A stretch of DNA of 57,902 bases, taken from the NCBI GenBank assembly GCA_021780935.1, contig JAJXXT010000003.1, positions 1-57,902 of the forward strand. The letters run 5' to 3'. Position 1 is the stretch's first letter; every line of letters begins with the position of its first letter. Positions 9,501 to 20,084 of this stretch are shown piece by piece. This DNA comes from Pseudomonadota bacterium. GTDB taxonomy: Bacteria; Pseudomonadota; Alphaproteobacteria; Acetobacterales; Acetobacteraceae. The position numbers and the translations under genes were made by a program. Below the pieces are notes generated by a model. It worked only from the letters and a program-made list of their open reading frames with translations, was not told the origin of the DNA and made no database searches.

Positions 9501-10792
9501 GGCCGCCGCTCGGCACGCAGTTTCGCCCAGTAGGCGAGGCGGCGGGAAATCTCGCGCTCAAAGCCGCGTTCGCTCGGGATGTAGAAATTCTCGCGCGCCA
9601 TGTCGTCCGGGAAGTAGTTCTGGCCGGAGAACGCCTCCTGCGTGTCGTGGTCATAGGCATAGCCGGCGCCGTAGCCCAGCTCCTGCATCAGCTTCGTCGG
9701 TGCGTTGAGGATATGCGCGGGCGGCATCAGGCTGCCATGGTCGCGCGCGGCACGCCGGGCAGCGCCGAACGCCGCGTAGCCGGCATTCGATTTCGGTGCC
9801 GTACCGAGATAGAGCACCATCTGCGCGATTGCGAGCTCACCCTCGGGCGACCCGAGCCGCTCATAGGCTTCCCATGCCGCGAGCGCCTGGGTCAGCGCGT
9901 TGGGGTCCGCCATACCGATATCCTCGACCGCGAAACGCACCAGGCGGCGCGCGATGTAGCGCGGGTCCTCGCCGCCGGCGAGCATGCGCGCAAGCCAGTA
10001 GAGCGCCGCGTCCGGGTCAGAGCCGCGCAGGGATTTGTGCAGGGCCGAAATGAGATTGTAGTGCTCCTCGCGATCGCGGTCGTAGAGTGCGGCACGCCGC
10101 GCGATGAGGGATTCCAGCGCCTCCTGCGTTAGCGGATCGGTGTCCGGCGGCAGCGCCTGGACCTGCTCGGCCATGTTGAGCAGCGCGCGCCCGTCGCCAT
10201 CGGCCATCGCGCACAGTTCGGCACGTGCCGCCGGCGTGAGGGGCAGCGCCGCGATGGCCTCGGCGCGGGCGAGAAGCTGTTCCAGCGCCGCATCGTCGAG
10301 CCGGCGCAGCACCAGCACCTGGCAGCGCGAAAGCAGCGCGCCGTTGAGCGCGAAGGACGGGTTTTCGGTGGTGGCACCGACCAGGATCACGATCCCGGCC
10401 TCGACAACCGGCAGAAATGCATCCTGCTGCGCGCGGTTGAAGCGATGGATTTCGTCGACGAAAAGCAGCGTTCGGCGGGGCGCGTCGCGCGCCGCGTCAA
10501 ACGCGCGCTTGAGATCAGCGACCCCGGAGAACACCGCGGAAAGCTGCACGAACTCCAGCCCCGCGCTGTCGGCGAGCAGGCGGGCGATGGTGGTCTTGCC
10601 GACGCCGGGCGGCCCCCAGAGAATGAGCGAGGCAAGCGATCCGCGCGCCAGCATGCGCGTGAGCGTGCCCTCCGGCCCCAGCAGATGGTCCTGGCCGACG
10701 ATGTCGGCAACCGCACGCGGCCGCAGCCGGTCGGCAAGCGGTGCCGCCGGCTGAGCGGCGAAGAGGTTGGGTGATTTGGGGCGCGCGGGCAC
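9497..10792 (-). CDS. rarA: replication-associated recombination protein A (AAA+ ATPase)
   Basis: RarA/MgsA is a clamp-loader-like AAA+ ATPase that acts at stalled replication forks. The 431 residues begin with a hydrophobic FAAQPAAPLADRLRP block. Walker A is GPPGVGKT at 60-67, Walker B is LLFVDEIH at 109-116, sensor 1 is GATTENPSF near 139, and the C-terminal MgsA tetramerisation domain has SDPDAALYWLARMLAGGEDP and YLGTAPKSNAGY. Length and motifs are those of the family. It begins the minus-strand run rarA > rluA-family > asmA > ATP12 > acyP, just downstream of rplQ. Confidence 0.95.
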   Translation of the reverse strand: MPARPKSPNLFAAQPAAPLADRLRPRAVADIVGQDHLLGPEGTLTRMLARGSLASLILWGPPGVGKTTIARLLADSAGLEFVQLSAVFSGVADLKRAFDAARDAPRRTLLFVDEIHRFNRAQQDAFLPVVEAGIVILVGATTENPSFALNGALLSRCQVLVLRRLDDAALEQLLARAEAIAALPLTPAARAELCAMADGDGRALLNMAEQVQALPPDTDPLTQEALESLIARRAALYDRDREEHYNLISALHKSLRGSDPDAALYWLARMLAGGEDPRYIARRLVRFAVEDIGMADPNALTQALAAWEAYERLGSPEGELAIAQMVLYLGTAPKSNAGYAAFGAARRAARDHGSLMPPAHILNAPTKLMQELGYGAGYAYDHDTQEAFSGQNYFPDDMARENFYIPSERGFEREISRRLAYWAKLRAERRP

Positions 10793-10903
10793 CGGTCAAC
10801 AATACCCTGGCACCGCTTGCGGCGAAACGACCACCCGCCGCCGAATGATGGGCCACCACGCAACGACCGTCCGTGGCGACACAACCCGTTCCGGCCGAGA
10901 CGG

Positions 10904-11329
10904 TTATTCCGCCTCGGTCTCGTCGTCCTTGGCGACCTGCACCGGGCCGCTGTCGAGACCCTTGGCCGCGACGTCGCGGTCCACGAACTCGATCACCGCC
11001 ATGGCCGCGGCGTCACCGTGGCGCATGCCGGCCTTGAGCACGCGCAGATAGCCGCCCTGACGGTCCTTGTAGCGCTCGGCGAGTGGGCCGAAGAGCTTGG
11101 CGACGATGGTATCGTCGCGCAGTTGCGCATAGGCCTGCCGGCGCGCGGCCAGCCCGCCATGCTTGCCGAGCGTGATGAGCTTCTCGGCCACCGGCCGCAG
11201 CTCCTTGGCCTTGGGCAGCGTCGTCGTGATCTGCTCGTGCTTGAGCAGCGCGTGCGCGAGGTTGCGAAACATCGCCGCGCGATGGGTGGTGGTGACGCCG
11301 AGCTTCCGCCCCGCAATGCCGTGACGCAT
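10904..11329 (-). CDS. rplQ: 50S ribosomal protein L17
   Basis: L17 sits near the peptide exit tunnel of the large subunit. The 141 residues start [17 protein letters not shown] and carry the family block [20 protein letters not shown] near residue 28. The C-terminal part is acidic (AKDDETEAE). It is the last gene of the long ribosomal protein block, 16 bp after rpoA, and the 111-bp gap after it shows no obvious strong terminator. Confidence 0.97.
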   Translation of the reverse strand: MRHGIAGRKLGVTTTHRAAMFRNLAHALLKHEQITTTLPKAKELRPVAEKLITLGKHGGLAARRQAYAQLRDDTIVAKLFGPLAERYKDRQGGYLRVLKAGMRHGDAAAMAVIEFVDRDVAAKGLDSGPVQVAKDDETEAE

Positions 11330-11345
11330 GGTCCCTCTCCCCGCC

Positions 11346-12365
11346 TCAGAAGCCTTCGCCGAGGCGCTTGATCAGATCCTCGATATTCTCGGGCGGCCAG
11401 CCGCTCACGCTCATGCCGAGCGAGAGACCCATGGAGGACAGCACCTCCTTGATCTCGTTGAGCGATTTACGGCCGAAATTCGGCGTGCGCAGCATTTCCT
11501 GCTCGGTCTTCTGCACCAGGTCGCCGATATAGACGATATTGTCGTTCTTGAGGCAGTTGGCGCTGCGCACCGAGAGCTCGAGCTCGTCCACCTTGCGCAG
11601 CAGGTTGGAATTGAACGGCAGATCCTCGGTGGGCTCGGACAGCGCGATCTGCTGCGGCTCCTCGAAGTTGACGAACATCGAGAGCTGGTCCTGCAGGATG
11701 CGCGCAGCCAGTGCCACCGCATCCTCCGGGGTCACGGCGCCGTTGGTCTCCACGGTCAGCAGCAGCTTGTCGTAGTCCGTCTTCTGCCCGACGCGGGTGG
11801 GCTCCACGCGATAGGCGACGCGACGCACCGGCGAATAGATGCTGTCCACCGGAATGAGGCCGATCGGCGCGTCTTCCGGCCGGTTCTCGGCGGCGGCGAC
11901 ATAGCCCTTGCCGCCCTGCACCGTGAACTCCATGCCCAGCTTCACGCCGTCGTCGAGCGTGCACAGCACCAGCTCGGGGTTCATGATCTCGATGTCGTGG
12001 CCGGCCTGGATCTGCCCTGCCTTGACCTCGCCAGGGCCGGTTGCCGACAGCACCATGCGCCGCGGCGCGTCGCCATGCATGCGCAGGCCGAGCTGCTTCA
12101 CGTTGAGCACGATGTCCGTCACATCCTCGCGCACGCCGGGGATGGAGCTGAACTCATGCAGCACGCCGTCGATCTGCACCGCGGTCACCGCGGCGCCCTG
12201 CAGCGACGACAGCAGAATGCGGCGCAGCGCGTTGCCCAGCGTCATGCCAAAGCCGCGCTCCAGCGGTTCGGCGATGATGGTGGCAACCCGGGACCGCTCG
12301 GCCCCCGGCTCGACCTCCAGCTTCTCCGGCTTGCGCAGGGACTCCCAGTTCTTTTGCATGGACAT
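11346..12365 (-). CDS. rpoA: RNA polymerase subunit alpha
   Basis: Scaffold subunit for RNA polymerase assembly. The 339 residues have the dimerising N-terminal domain, including [22 protein letters not shown] near residue 40, and the C-terminal domain. The latter (about residues 255-320) has the helix-hairpin-helix block [25 protein letters not shown] (split by the variable linker from the N-terminal domain) that contacts promoter DNA and activators. The ATG at 12365 is followed by a second at 12359; either is possible. It lies between rpsK and rplQ as in most bacteria. Confidence 0.97.
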   Translation of the reverse strand: MSMQKNWESLRKPEKLEVEPGAERSRVATIIAEPLERGFGMTLGNALRRILLSSLQGAAVTAVQIDGVLHEFSSIPGVREDVTDIVLNVKQLGLRMHGDAPRRMVLSATGPGEVKAGQIQAGHDIEIMNPELVLCTLDDGVKLGMEFTVQGGKGYVAAAENRPEDAPIGLIPVDSIYSPVRRVAYRVEPTRVGQKTDYDKLLLTVETNGAVTPEDAVALAARILQDQLSMFVNFEEPQQIALSEPTEDLPFNSNLLRKVDELELSVRSANCLKNDNIVYIGDLVQKTEQEMLRTPNFGRKSLNEIKEVLSSMGLSLGMSVSGWPPENIEDLIKRLGEGF

Positions 12366-12443
12366 GCGGCACCTCGTGATGAAGCGGGCCGGGCGCGGAT
12401 CGACGCGCTCGAGGCCCGCGGACGCGGACTTGTCGGCGGCGGA

Positions 12444-12839
12444 TCAGACGCGGCGGCGCTTACGGGGACGGCAGCCGTTATGCGGGATCGGCGTCATGTC
12501 GCGGATCGCGGTGATGGAGAAGCCGACCGTCTGCAGGGCACGCAGCGCGCTCTCGCGGCCGGAGCCGGGGCCGCTCACCTCGATCTCGAGCGTCTCCATC
12601 CCGTGCTCACGCGCCTTGCGCCCGGCATCCTCGGCCGCGACCTGTGCGGCATAGGGCGTGGATTTGCGGCTGCCCTTGAAGCCCTGGCTGCCCGAGGACG
12701 ACCAAGCGATGGCGTTGCCCTGGGCGTCGCTGATGGTCACGATCGTGTTGTTGAACGTCGCCGCGACATGGGCGACGCCGGACGTAATGTTCTTGCGCTC
12801 CTTTTTACGGGTACGCGCGGCAGTGGCGGGTTTCGCCAT
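12444..12839 (-). CDS. rpsK: 30S ribosomal protein S11
   Basis: S11 forms part of the mRNA/E-site platform of the small subunit. The 131 residues have a basic N-terminus, then [18 protein letters not shown] from about residue 21 and [20 protein letters not shown]. The C-terminus is the invariant [15 protein letters not shown]. It is located between rpsM (54 bp upstream) and rpoA (78 bp downstream). Confidence 0.97.
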   Translation of the reverse strand: MAKPATAARTRKKERKNITSGVAHVAATFNNTIVTISDAQGNAIAWSSSGSQGFKGSRKSTPYAAQVAAEDAGRKAREHGMETLEIEVSGPGSGRESALRALQTVGFSITAIRDMTPIPHNGCRPRKRRRV

Positions 12840-12893
12840 GGGTCAGATGTCCTGTTCTGTCTCGAACGCGTAACGACGGCGGGCTGCGCCCAG

Positions 12894-13271
12894 TTACTTC
12901 GTCACTTTCTTTTTGCCGGCGATCGCCACCGCCTTGCCCTTGCGGGTGCGGGCGTTGGTGTGGGTGCGCTGGCCGTGCACCGGCAGGCCGCGGCGATGCC
13001 GCAGACCGCGATAGCAGCCCAGGTCCATGAGGCGCTTGATGTTCATCGCCACCTCGCGCCGCAGGTCGCCCTCGACGCGGTAGTCGCGATCCACCATCTC
13101 GCGGATGCGCAGGATCTCGTCGTCGGAGAGTTGGTTGACGCGGCGATCGTCGGGGATCCCGAGCTTGTCGCAGATCTCCTGCGCCTTGGCGGGACCGACC
13201 CCATAAATATAACGCAGGCTGATGGTCACCCGCTTGTTGGCGGGAATATTTACGCCGGCAATACGCGCCAC
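12894..13271 (-). CDS. rpsM: 30S ribosomal protein S13
   Basis: S13 bridges the small-subunit head to the large subunit and contacts P-site tRNA. I place the start at the GTG at 13271: the resulting 125-residue protein begins [15 protein letters not shown], exactly as in the family, and AGGAG lies eight bases upstream. The open frame extends further upstream but that extension is unlike S13. The C-terminal tail [19 protein letters not shown], which reaches the tRNA, is present. Confidence 0.96.
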   Translation of the reverse strand: MARIAGVNIPANKRVTISLRYIYGVGPAKAQEICDKLGIPDDRRVNQLSDDEILRIREMVDRDYRVEGDLRREVAMNIKRLMDLGCYRGLRHRRGLPVHGQRTHTNARTRKGKAVAIAGKKKVTK

Positions 13272-13354
13272 GAAGTGGACTCCTGCTGGCCGGGGCCTGG
13301 TCCGTGCTCGCGCCGACCACGCGATCACAGGGGCTGCCCGGCGACCAAAAACGA

Positions 13355-13379
13355 ATGACGGCACCCGCGCCGGGGTGCC
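13355..13379 (-). terminator. possible intercistronic hairpin between adk and rpsM
   Basis: GGCACCC and GGGTGCC (13360-13366 and 13373-13379) pair around a 6-nt loop in the 221-bp gap between adk and rpsM. On the minus strand a T5 run comes about ten bases after the stem, so it is not a canonical intrinsic terminator. It may be a weak attenuator or an mRNA processing signal. Confidence 0.3.
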
Positions 13380-13492
13380 GCAGCGCGCGGTTATAGCCGG
13401 GGGGCGGCATGAGTCAACGCGAGGTGATCAAATTTTCGTGAGCCGCCCCCGCTGAGCCATACCCCTGGCGCAAGTCCGCCATCACCACAACC

Positions 13493-14152
13493 TCAAGCCG
13501 CCGGCAGATGGTCCAGAATCGCCGCCAGCGCCGCCGTGACCTGGTCCATCCCGGCCATGCCGTCCACCGATTTCAACCGACCCGAGGCCGCGTAGTACGG
13601 CAGGATCGGCGCCGTCTGGTTGTGATAGGCGGCCAGGCGCGCGGCCACTGTCTCGCGGTTGTCGTCCGGGCGGCGGACGAACTCGTGCCCGCCACAGCGG
13701 TCGCAGGTGCCGGCGACCTTCGTTGGCTTGAACTGGTCGTGGTACCCTTCACCGCAGGCCTTGCAGGTGAAGCGCCCGGCAATCCGCTCCACCAGCGCCG
13801 CATCGTCCACTTTGAGTTCGATGACGGCATCGAGCGTCATGCGGTGCTGGGCCAGCATCGCGTCCAGCGCCTCGGCCTGCTTCACCGTACGGGGGAAACC
13901 GTCGAGGATGAAGCCCTTGGCGCAATCCGCCCGGGCGATGCGCGCTTCAAGCATGGCGATCAGGATGTCGTCGGAGACGAGCTGGCCCGCCTCCATCACC
14001 GCCTTGGCCTTGAGCCCGATCGGCGAGCGAGCCGCGACCTCGGCGCGCAGCATGTCCCCGGTGGCGATCTGCACCATGCCGTACCGGTCTTCGAGCCGCT
14101 TCGCCTGGGTGCCCTTTCCGGCGCCGGGTGGGCCGAGCAGGACGAGGCTCAA
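13493..14152 (-). CDS. adk: adenylate kinase, zinc-type lid
   Basis: Interconverts ATP + AMP and 2 ADP. The 219 residues show the P-loop GPPGAGKGT at 7-15, the AMP-binding TGDMLR at 31-36, and FILDGFPRT at 81-89. The lid is the long form carrying four cysteines (C130, C133, C150, C153) spaced as a structural zinc site, which many Gram-negative adenylate kinases lack. Its ATG overlaps the TGA of secY by 4 bp (14149-14152). The order secY-adk-rpsM is common in alphaproteobacteria. Confidence 0.97.
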   Translation of the reverse strand: MSLVLLGPPGAGKGTQAKRLEDRYGMVQIATGDMLRAEVAARSPIGLKAKAVMEAGQLVSDDILIAMLEARIARADCAKGFILDGFPRTVKQAEALDAMLAQHRMTLDAVIELKVDDAALVERIAGRFTCKACGEGYHDQFKPTKVAGTCDRCGGHEFVRRPDDNRETVAARLAAYHNQTAPILPYYAASGRLKSVDGMAGMDQVTAALAAILDHLPAA

Positions 14153-15498
14153 CGCCCCCTCCCCTTCACGCGTCCCTTGCGGATCAGCCCCTCATATTGA
14201 TGCGCGATCAGGTGCGACTGGATCTGCGTCACCGTGTCCATGGTGACGGAGACGATGATCATCAGGCTGGTGCCGCCGAAATAGAACGGCACGCCATAAT
14301 CGCTGATCAGGATCTGCGGCAGCAGGCAGACGACGACGAGGTAGAGCGCGCCAACCGTGGTCAGCCGCGACAGCACGTAGTCGAAATACTCGGCGGTGGC
14401 GGTGCCGGGGCGGATGCCGGGGATAAAGCCGCCATATTTCTTGAGGTTGTCCGCCGTCTCCTGCGGGTTGAAGACGACGGCGGTGTAGAAATAGCTGAAG
14501 AAGATGATCAGGGCGGAGTAGATGCCGAGATAGAGCGGCGAGCCACCCGAGAGGGCCGCGCCGAGGCTCGCGAGCCAGCCAGGCGTGGTACCGGATTGCG
14601 CCGAAAAACCCGCGATGGTGGCCGGGATCAGCAGGATGGAACTCGCGAAGATCGGCGGGATCACGCCTGAGGTGTTGAGCTTGAGCGGCATGTGCGTGGA
14701 ATCGCCGCCGAACATGCGGTTGCCCACCTGTCGCTTTGGGTATTGCACGACGATGCGCCGGTTTGCCCGCTCCATGAACACGATGAAGGCCACCACCGCG
14801 ACCGCCAGCACCATGAAGAAGACGATGAAGACCGGCGACAGCGCGCCGGTGCGCCCGAGTTCCAGCAGCGAGGCCATCGCGTTCGGCACGTTGGCGACGA
14901 TGCCCGCCATGATGATGAGGCTGGTGCCGTTGCCCACGCCGCGGGCGGTGATCTGCTCACCGATCCACATCAGGAACATGGTGCCGCCGACCAGCGTGAT
15001 GACGGTCGAGATGCGGAAGAACATGCCGGGATCGGCGACTGCGGGCCCGACACTGCTGTGCATGCTCTCGAGCCCGACGGCGATGCCGTACGACTGGAAC
15101 ATCGCGATGAACACGGTGAGATAGCGCGTGTACTGGTTCATCTTGATGCGGCCCGACTCGCCCTCCTTTTTCAGCGCGTCGAGCGAGGGAATGGCCGCGG
15201 TCATCAGCTGCACGATGATGCTGGCGCTGATATAGGGCATGATGTTGAGCGCAAACACGGTCATGCGCCCGAGCGCGCCACCCGAAAACATGTTGAACAT
15301 GCCCAGGATGCCGCCGCCGTTCTGCGACAGCATCTGCGCCATCACCGCGGCGTTGACGCCAGGCACCGGGATGTAGGTGCCGAGCCGATAGACCAGCAGC
15401 GCGCCGAGGGTGAACCAGATGCGCTGCTTGAGCTCTGTCGCCTTGCCGAAGGAGGCAAGGCTCATGTTCGAGGCGATTTGTTCGGCGGCCGAGGCCAT
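14149..15498 (-). CDS. secY: protein translocase subunit SecY
   Basis: Channel-forming subunit of the Sec translocon in the inner membrane. The ATG at 15498 ([18 protein letters not shown]) gives 449 residues, close to the usual length, and has GGAG eight bases upstream; the longer open frame upstream is not SecY-like. Ten membrane segments can be traced, beginning with [21 protein letters not shown]. The plug region ([20 protein letters not shown]) and the cytosolic loop with [16 protein letters not shown] are recognisable. The C-terminus is [15 protein letters not shown]. Confidence 0.97.
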   Translation of the reverse strand: MASAAEQIASNMSLASFGKATELKQRIWFTLGALLVYRLGTYIPVPGVNAAVMAQMLSQNGGGILGMFNMFSGGALGRMTVFALNIMPYISASIIVQLMTAAIPSLDALKKEGESGRIKMNQYTRYLTVFIAMFQSYGIAVGLESMHSSVGPAVADPGMFFRISTVITLVGGTMFLMWIGEQITARGVGNGTSLIIMAGIVANVPNAMASLLELGRTGALSPVFIVFFMVLAVAVVAFIVFMERANRRIVVQYPKRQVGNRMFGGDSTHMPLKLNTSGVIPPIFASSILLIPATIAGFSAQSGTTPGWLASLGAALSGGSPLYLGIYSALIIFFSYFYTAVVFNPQETADNLKKYGGFIPGIRPGTATAEYFDYVLSRLTTVGALYLVVVCLLPQILISDYGVPFYFGGTSLMIIVSVTMDTVTQIQSHLIAHQYEGLIRKGRVKGRGR

Positions 15499-15672
15499 GG
15501 CTGTTCTCCGGACGTCGTGCCGATCTAGACCAGGATCGGCCCGATGCAAACCAAGGTTGCGCACGACAAGGTGGTGAGGCGGCGAGCCCCGACAAGCGGT
15601 GCCCGAAACGACAGGCGGCGCCGCCGGTCACCCGCGCAGCGCCGCCAGCAACTCCGCACGCGGAAAATGCCG

Positions 15673-16164
15673 CTAGGCGGCAGCCGGCGGCGTGGGCAGC
15701 ACGACCTTGCCACCCGCTGCCTCCACGGCGGCGACCGCGGCCGCCGAAGCACCCGAGACTTCGATCGTCACGGCGCGGCCGATCTCGCCGGTGGCGAGCA
15801 GCCGCACGCCGGCAACCTTGCTGCCGCCCGCCTTGCCGCTGCGCACCAGCCCGGCAGCGGCCAGCGCCGCCTCGGTGATCGGCTGCGCCGCGTCGATCCG
15901 CCCCGCCTCGATCGCCTTCGCCAGGCGGCCGAGATTGACGGCGGCATACTCCCGTCGCGACGGGTTGACGAAGCCGCGCTTCGGCAGCCGGCGGTAGATC
16001 GGCAGCTGGCCACCCTCGAAGCCGTTGAGGGCGACACCCTCACGCGCCTTCTGGCCCTTCACGCCCTTGCCCGACGTCTTGCCCTTGCCCGAGCCGATAC
16101 CCCGGCCGAGCCGCTTGGACTTGAGCCTCGCGCCCGCGTTGTCGCGCAATTCGTTAAGCTTCAT
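15673..16164 (-). CDS. rplO: 50S ribosomal protein L15
   Basis: Large-subunit assembly protein. The ATG at 16164 ([20 protein letters not shown]) gives 163 residues. The glycine/lysine-rich N-terminal arm [20 protein letters not shown], which threads into 23S rRNA, is intact, followed by [18 protein letters not shown]. The C-terminal domain is alanine-rich. A 174-bp gap separates it from secY downstream, with no gene visible. Confidence 0.96.
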   Translation of the reverse strand: MKLNELRDNAGARLKSKRLGRGIGSGKGKTSGKGVKGQKAREGVALNGFEGGQLPIYRRLPKRGFVNPSRREYAAVNLGRLAKAIEAGRIDAAQPITEAALAAAGLVRSGKAGGSKVAGVRLLATGEIGRAVTIEVSGASAAAVAAVEAAGGKVVLPTPPAAA

Positions 16165-16195
16165 CGCATGTCTCCGACGCCCACCGCGCGCGCGG

Positions 16196-16423
16196 TCAGG
16201 CGAGATTCTCCACACGCACCAGGTGCGCCACCTTGCGGATCATGCCGCGAGTCGAGGCCGTATCGGGAAGCACGCGCTCCCGACCAATCCCCTTGAGCCC
16301 AAGGCCAAACAGCGTCGCCTGCTGGCCCGGCTTGCGGCCGTGTCCGGATGCGACCTGCGTCACCCTGACCTGGGCGCTCCCGGCTCCCTGCCCTGGCCCG
16401 GGCATCGGCGCTGTCTTAGGCAT
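16196..16423 (-). CDS. rpmD: 50S ribosomal protein L30
   Basis: Small 5S/23S rRNA-associated protein. The ATG at 16423 is preceded by GGAGG and gives 75 residues. The family core is [20 protein letters not shown] followed by [16 protein letters not shown] and a C-terminal [12 protein letters not shown]. The first 18 residues ([15 protein letters not shown]) form a proline/glycine-rich extension beyond the usual 60-residue protein. Its start overlaps the end of rpsE by 8 bp. Confidence 0.95.
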   Translation of the reverse strand: MPKTAPMPGPGQGAGSAQVRVTQVASGHGRKPGQQATLFGLGLKGIGRERVLPDTASTRGMIRKVAHLVRVENLA

Positions 16424-17021
16424 CCGCACCCTCCTGCGCATGGGTTTCCTGGCCATGGCCCTCGCGGCGGCCGAGAATGTCCGAAACCTTCTTGCCGCGC
16501 CGGGCGGCCACGGTCCGCGGGCTGGCACTGCGTTGCAGCGCCGCGAAGGTCGCCTTGACCATGTTGTGCGGGTTGCGGCTGCCGAGGCTCTTGGCCACCA
16601 CGTCGCCGATGCCGAGCGATTCGAACACGGCGCGCATCGGGCCGCCGGCGATGATGCCGGTGCCGGCCGGCGCGCTGCGCAGGACCACGTTGCCGGCGCC
16701 GAAACGGCCGGTGACATCGTGATGCAGCGTGCGGCCCTCCTTCATCGGCACATGAATGAGGCCGCGCTTGGCCCGCTCGGTCGCCTTGCGAATCGCCTCC
16801 GGCACCTCGCGCGCCTTGCCGGCGCCATAGCCGACCCGGCCCTTCTGGTCGCCGACGACGACGAGGGCGGCGAACGCGAAGCGGCGCCCACCCTTCACCA
16901 CCTTGGCGACACGGTTGATGGTAACGAGCTTGTCGATCAGATCGTCGCCCTGCCGGTCGCGATCGCCGCCGCGGTCACGATCCCGACCGCCCCGTCCGCC
17001 CTCACGCGGTTCCCGTGCCAT
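16416..17021 (-). CDS. rpsE: 30S ribosomal protein S5
   Basis: S5 helps form the mRNA entry channel and affects decoding accuracy. The 201 residues have an arginine/aspartate-rich N-terminal tail ([19 protein letters not shown]) before the S5 core. The core includes [40 protein letters not shown] and the C-terminal domain [17 protein letters not shown]. The C-terminal tail is also extended. It ends inside the start of rpmD. Confidence 0.96.
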   Translation of the reverse strand: MAREPREGGRGGRDRDRGGDRDRQGDDLIDKLVTINRVAKVVKGGRRFAFAALVVVGDQKGRVGYGAGKAREVPEAIRKATERAKRGLIHVPMKEGRTLHHDVTGRFGAGNVVLRSAPAGTGIIAGGPMRAVFESLGIGDVVAKSLGSRNPHNMVKATFAALQRSASPRTVAARRGKKVSDILGRREGHGQETHAQEGADA

Positions 17022-17032
17022 ATGCGTTGCCC

Positions 17033-17395
17033 TCAGAACGAAAGGCCGCCCTCTCGGGCAGCCTCGGCCAGCGCCTTGACGCGGCCATGGTAGAGATAGG
17101 CGCCGCGGTCGAAAACCACGGCCGATACGCCGGCGGCCAGCGCCCGCTCGGCAACCAGCTTGCCAACGGCTGTGGCTGCATCCTTGTCCGCCCCGGTGCG
17201 CAGGCTCTCGCGCAACGACCGGTCGAGCGAGGAGGCAGCCGCGAGCGTGCGGCCGGCTCCATCGTCGATGACCTGGGCATAGATATGCTTGCCGGAACGA
17301 AAAACCGAAAGCCGCGGCCGGCCGGAGGCCTTGCGCCGCAGCGAGAACCGCAGGCGGGCACGCCGGCGCGCCTGCATGTCGTGGCTCGTGCTCAC
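17033..17395 (-). CDS. rplR: 50S ribosomal protein L18
   Basis: Binds 5S rRNA. The 120 residues are basic at the N-terminus ([20 protein letters not shown]), then [16 protein letters not shown] near residue 33 and the C-terminal core [21 protein letters not shown]. It overlaps rplF by 4 bp (17392-17395) and is followed by rpsE after 11 bp. Confidence 0.96.
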   Translation of the reverse strand: MSTSHDMQARRRARLRFSLRRKASGRPRLSVFRSGKHIYAQVIDDGAGRTLAAASSLDRSLRESLRTGADKDAATAVGKLVAERALAAGVSAVVFDRGAYLYHGRVKALAEAAREGGLSF

Positions 17396-17925
17396 TTCTT
17401 CTTGCCTTCCTTCCGCCGGATCTGCTCGCCGTCGAATTTCATGCCCTTGCCCTTGTAGGGTTCGGGCGGACGCCAGGTACGCAGCTCCGCGCAGACCTGT
17501 CCGACGAGGCGCTTGTCCATACCCTCGACCTTGATCGCCGTCGGACGTTCGCAGGTGATCTTGATACCCGGGGGGATGGCGTAGACCACGTCATGGGAGA
17601 AGCCGAGATTCATCACCAGGTTCCGACCCTGCACCGAAGCGCGGTAGCCGGTGCCGGTGATCTCCATCGACTTCGAGAAGCCGTCGTTTACGCCGCGCAC
17701 CATGTTGGCGACCAACGCCCGCGTGGTGCCCCACATCATGCGCGCCTGCGCCGTCGTGCCACGCGGTGCCACCGAGAACTCTCCGCCCTCGACCTTCGCC
17801 TCAACGAGATCGGTAAGCGCGAGCTTGAGCTCACCGAGCTTGCCCTTTACCGCAAGCGTGCGCCCGGCCAGCGCCACCTGCACCCCCGAGGGGATTGCGA
17901 CCGGATATTTGCCAACGCGACTCAT
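17392..17925 (-). CDS. rplF: 50S ribosomal protein L6
   Basis: Located near the sarcin-ricin loop and GTPase centre. The ATG at 17925 ([15 protein letters not shown]) gives 177 residues, the normal length; the open frame continues upstream but is not L6-like. The two L6 domains are present, with GLVEAKV-type strands and the C-terminal signature [20 protein letters not shown], then [17 protein letters not shown] lysine-rich tail (RRKEGKKK) ends the protein. Confidence 0.96.
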   Translation of the reverse strand: MSRVGKYPVAIPSGVQVALAGRTLAVKGKLGELKLALTDLVEAKVEGGEFSVAPRGTTAQARMMWGTTRALVANMVRGVNDGFSKSMEITGTGYRASVQGRNLVMNLGFSHDVVYAIPPGIKITCERPTAIKVEGMDKRLVGQVCAELRTWRPPEPYKGKGMKFDGEQIRRKEGKKK

Positions 17926-17935
17926 CGTCCGCTCC

Positions 17936-18334
17936 TCAGAAGATCCGGCACAGCACTTCGCCGCCAACATTCGCGACCCGCGCCTCGGCATCGCTCATCA
18001 CGCCACGCGGCGTGGAGAGGATGGAGACGCCGAGGCCGGCGTACACGCGCGGCAGCTCGCGAATGCCGGAATAGACGCGCCGGCCGGGACGCGAGACGCG
18101 GGTGATCTCTTTGATCGCCGGCTCGCCTTCATTGTATTTCAGCTCGATACGCAGCCGAGCGACGCCCGGGCGAACCTCTTCGGCGGAGAAGCCACGGATG
18201 AAGCCCTCCCGCTTCAGCGCGTCGAGCACGTTGGCGCGCAGCCGTGACGCCGGCGCCACGCAGGAAGCATGGCGCTCGCGCTGCGCATTGCGGATGCGGG
18301 TGAGCATGTCACCCAGGGGATCGGTCATGGACAT
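17936..18334 (-). CDS. rpsH: 30S ribosomal protein S8
   Basis: Central-domain 16S rRNA binder; in E. coli S8 also represses its own operon, and whether that holds here is unknown. The 132 residues start [20 protein letters not shown] and end with the S8 signature [20 protein letters not shown]. It lies 10 bp after rpsN and 10 bp before rplF. Confidence 0.97.
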   Translation of the reverse strand: MSMTDPLGDMLTRIRNAQRERHASCVAPASRLRANVLDALKREGFIRGFSAEEVRPGVARLRIELKYNEGEPAIKEITRVSRPGRRVYSGIRELPRVYAGLGVSILSTPRGVMSDAEARVANVGGEVLCRIF

Positions 18335-18344
18335 GGCGCGTTCC

Positions 18345-18650
18345 CTACCAGCTTGCCTTCACCAAGCCGGGGATCTGGCCATTGTTGCCGAGATCCCGCA
18401 GCGCGATGCGGCAGAGCTTGAACTTGCGATAGTTGCCACGCGAGCGCCCGGTCAGCGCGCAGCGCAACCGCACCCGCACCTTCGCCCCGTTGCGCGGCAG
18501 CTCCGCGAGCTTGAGCGACGCCTCGAACCGGTCCTCGACCGCCTTCGAGCGATCCATCACGATCGCCTTCAGCGCCCGGCGCTTGGCACCGTCGCGCTTC
18601 GCCATGCGCTCCCGCTTCAGGTTACGATTCACTGCAGAGGTCTTAGCCAT
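18345..18650 (-). CDS. rpsN: 30S ribosomal protein S14 (zinc-free type)
   Basis: Head-domain protein of the small subunit. The ATG at 18650 ([20 protein letters not shown]) gives 101 residues, the length of the long zinc-independent form. The C-terminal signature is [19 protein letters not shown] followed by IALRDL; the paired CxxC zinc motifs of the short S14 form are absent. A 94-bp gap separates it from rplE upstream. Confidence 0.96.
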   Translation of the reverse strand: MAKTSAVNRNLKRERMAKRDGAKRRALKAIVMDRSKAVEDRFEASLKLAELPRNGAKVRVRLRCALTGRSRGNYRKFKLCRIALRDLGNNGQIPGLVKASW

Positions 18651-18744
18651 ACCGTCTCTACCCTCCGGAACCTGTCCGGCACATGCCGGCGGTTTTCCAT
18701 ATTCCGTTACACTCCCGAAGCGTTTCCGCCCCGGTCGGCACGCC

Positions 18745-19374
18745 TCAGCTCGCGAACGGCAGATCGAACTGCCGCAGCAGCGCCTTTGCCTCAGCATCCG
18801 TCTTCGCCGTGGTCACAAAAATAATGTCCATGCCGCGGATCGCGTCGACCTTGTCGTAGGCGATCTCGGGAAACACGATCTGCTCCTTGAGACCCATCGC
18901 GAAGTTGCCGCGCCCGTCGAAGCCCTTGTTGAGGGGGATGCCGCGGAAGTCACGCACCCGCGGCAGCGCGATGGTCACCAGCCGGTCGAGAAACTCGTAC
19001 ATCCGCGCCTGGCGCAGCGTCACCTTGCAGCCAATCGGCAGCCCCTGGCGGATCTTGAAGCCGGCGATCGCCTTCTTCGCCAGCGTCTTCACCGGCTTCT
19101 GCCCGGCGATCGCGGTCAGTTCCGCCACCGCGGCGTCGAGCTTCTTCTGGTCGCCCGTCGCCTCGCCCACACCCATGTTGATGACGATCTTCTCGAGGCG
19201 CGGCACCTGCATCGGGTTCCGGTAGCCGAACTCCTTCTGCAGCGCCGGACGCCCGGTCTCGACGTAGCGCTTCTTCATGCGCGGCATCACGGGCTCGCCC
19301 ACAACCGCCGCCGCCTTCGCGGGAGCCTCGGTCTCGGCCGCCACTTTCGGTGCCTTGGTTTTCTTTTCAGCCAT
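18745..19374 (-). CDS. rplE: 50S ribosomal protein L5 with N-terminal extension
   Basis: Binds 5S rRNA and contacts P-site tRNA and S13. The 209 residues are about 30 longer than the typical 179. The extra N-terminal part is lysine/alanine-rich ([20 protein letters not shown]) and looks disordered. The canonical core starts at about residue 32 ([19 protein letters not shown]), with [16 protein letters not shown] and the C-terminal block [18 protein letters not shown]33 would be an alternative start, but the longer frame has an intact ATG 11 bp after rplX. Confidence 0.95.
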   Translation of the reverse strand: MAEKKTKAPKVAAETEAPAKAAAVVGEPVMPRMKKRYVETGRPALQKEFGYRNPMQVPRLEKIVINMGVGEATGDQKKLDAAVAELTAIAGQKPVKTLAKKAIAGFKIRQGLPIGCKVTLRQARMYEFLDRLVTIALPRVRDFRGIPLNKGFDGRGNFAMGLKEQIVFPEIAYDKVDAIRGMDIIFVTTAKTDAEAKALLRQFDLPFAS

Positions 19375-19385
19375 CGGCTTTCTCC

Positions 19386-19709
19386 TCAGCCCTCGATAAC
19401 CTGGCCGGTGGCGCGCGCCACGCGCACCTTCCGCCCGTCATCGAGCACGCGAAACCCAACCTTCGTCGGCTTGCCACTCTTGGGGTCCACCAGCGCCAGA
19501 TTGGAGAGATCGATCGCCCCCTCCACCGACACGATCCCGCCGGGCTGGCCCATGCCGCGCGGCTTGGTGTGGTGCTTCATCAAGCGCACACCCTGAACCA
19601 CGGCACGGTTTTCGGTGGGCATCACGCGCAGCACCTCGCCGCGCTTGCCGCGCTCGGTGCCGCTGATCACCAGGACCGTATCGCCCTTGCGAATGCGCGC
19701 GGCCATCAC
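19386..19709 (-). CDS. rplX: 50S ribosomal protein L24
   Basis: Early assembly protein of the large subunit. The 107 residues contain a KOW motif near the N-terminus ([20 protein letters not shown]) and the family block [17 protein letters not shown]. It overlaps rplN by 4 bp (19706-19709). Confidence 0.96.
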   Translation of the reverse strand: MMAARIRKGDTVLVISGTERGKRGEVLRVMPTENRAVVQGVRLMKHHTKPRGMGQPGGIVSVEGAIDLSNLALVDPKSGKPTKVGFRVLDDGRKVRVARATGQVIEG

Positions 19710-20074
19710 AGCACCTCCGGCGCGAGCGAAATGATCTTCATGAACTTCCGCGCCCGCAACTCGCGCACCACGGGGCCAAAGATACGGGTGCCGATCGGCT
19801 CCGCCTGCTTGTTGATCAGCACCGCGGCGCTGCGATCGAAGCGGATCGCGCTGCCATCGGCGCGGCGCACGGGAAACGCCGTACGCACGATCACCGCCTG
19901 GTGCACGTCGCCCTTCTTCACCTTGCCGCGCGGAATCGCGTCCTTCACGGACACCACGATCACGTCACCGACCGAGGCGGTCTTACGCTTCGAGCCGCCG
20001 AGCACCTTGATGCACTGCACCCGACGCGCACCCGAGTTATCGGCAACATCGAGATTGGATTCGACCGAGATCAT
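19706..20074 (-). CDS. rplN: 50S ribosomal protein L14
   Basis: Forms an intersubunit bridge and contacts L19. The 122 residues start [20 protein letters not shown], with [20 protein letters not shown] and a C-terminal [15 protein letters not shown]. It is located 10 bp after rpsQ. Confidence 0.97.
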   Translation of the reverse strand: MISVESNLDVADNSGARRVQCIKVLGGSKRKTASVGDVIVVSVKDAIPRGKVKKGDVHQAVIVRTAFPVRRADGSAIRFDRSAAVLINKQAEPIGTRIFGPVVRELRARKFMKIISLAPEVL

Positions 20075-20084
20075 CGCCGGTCTC

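Noticed and set aside
7110..9533. Plus-strand frame of 807 residues opposite asmA and the pseudouridine synthase.
   Set aside because: Arginine/glycine-rich with no domain; it spans two convincing minus-strand genes.
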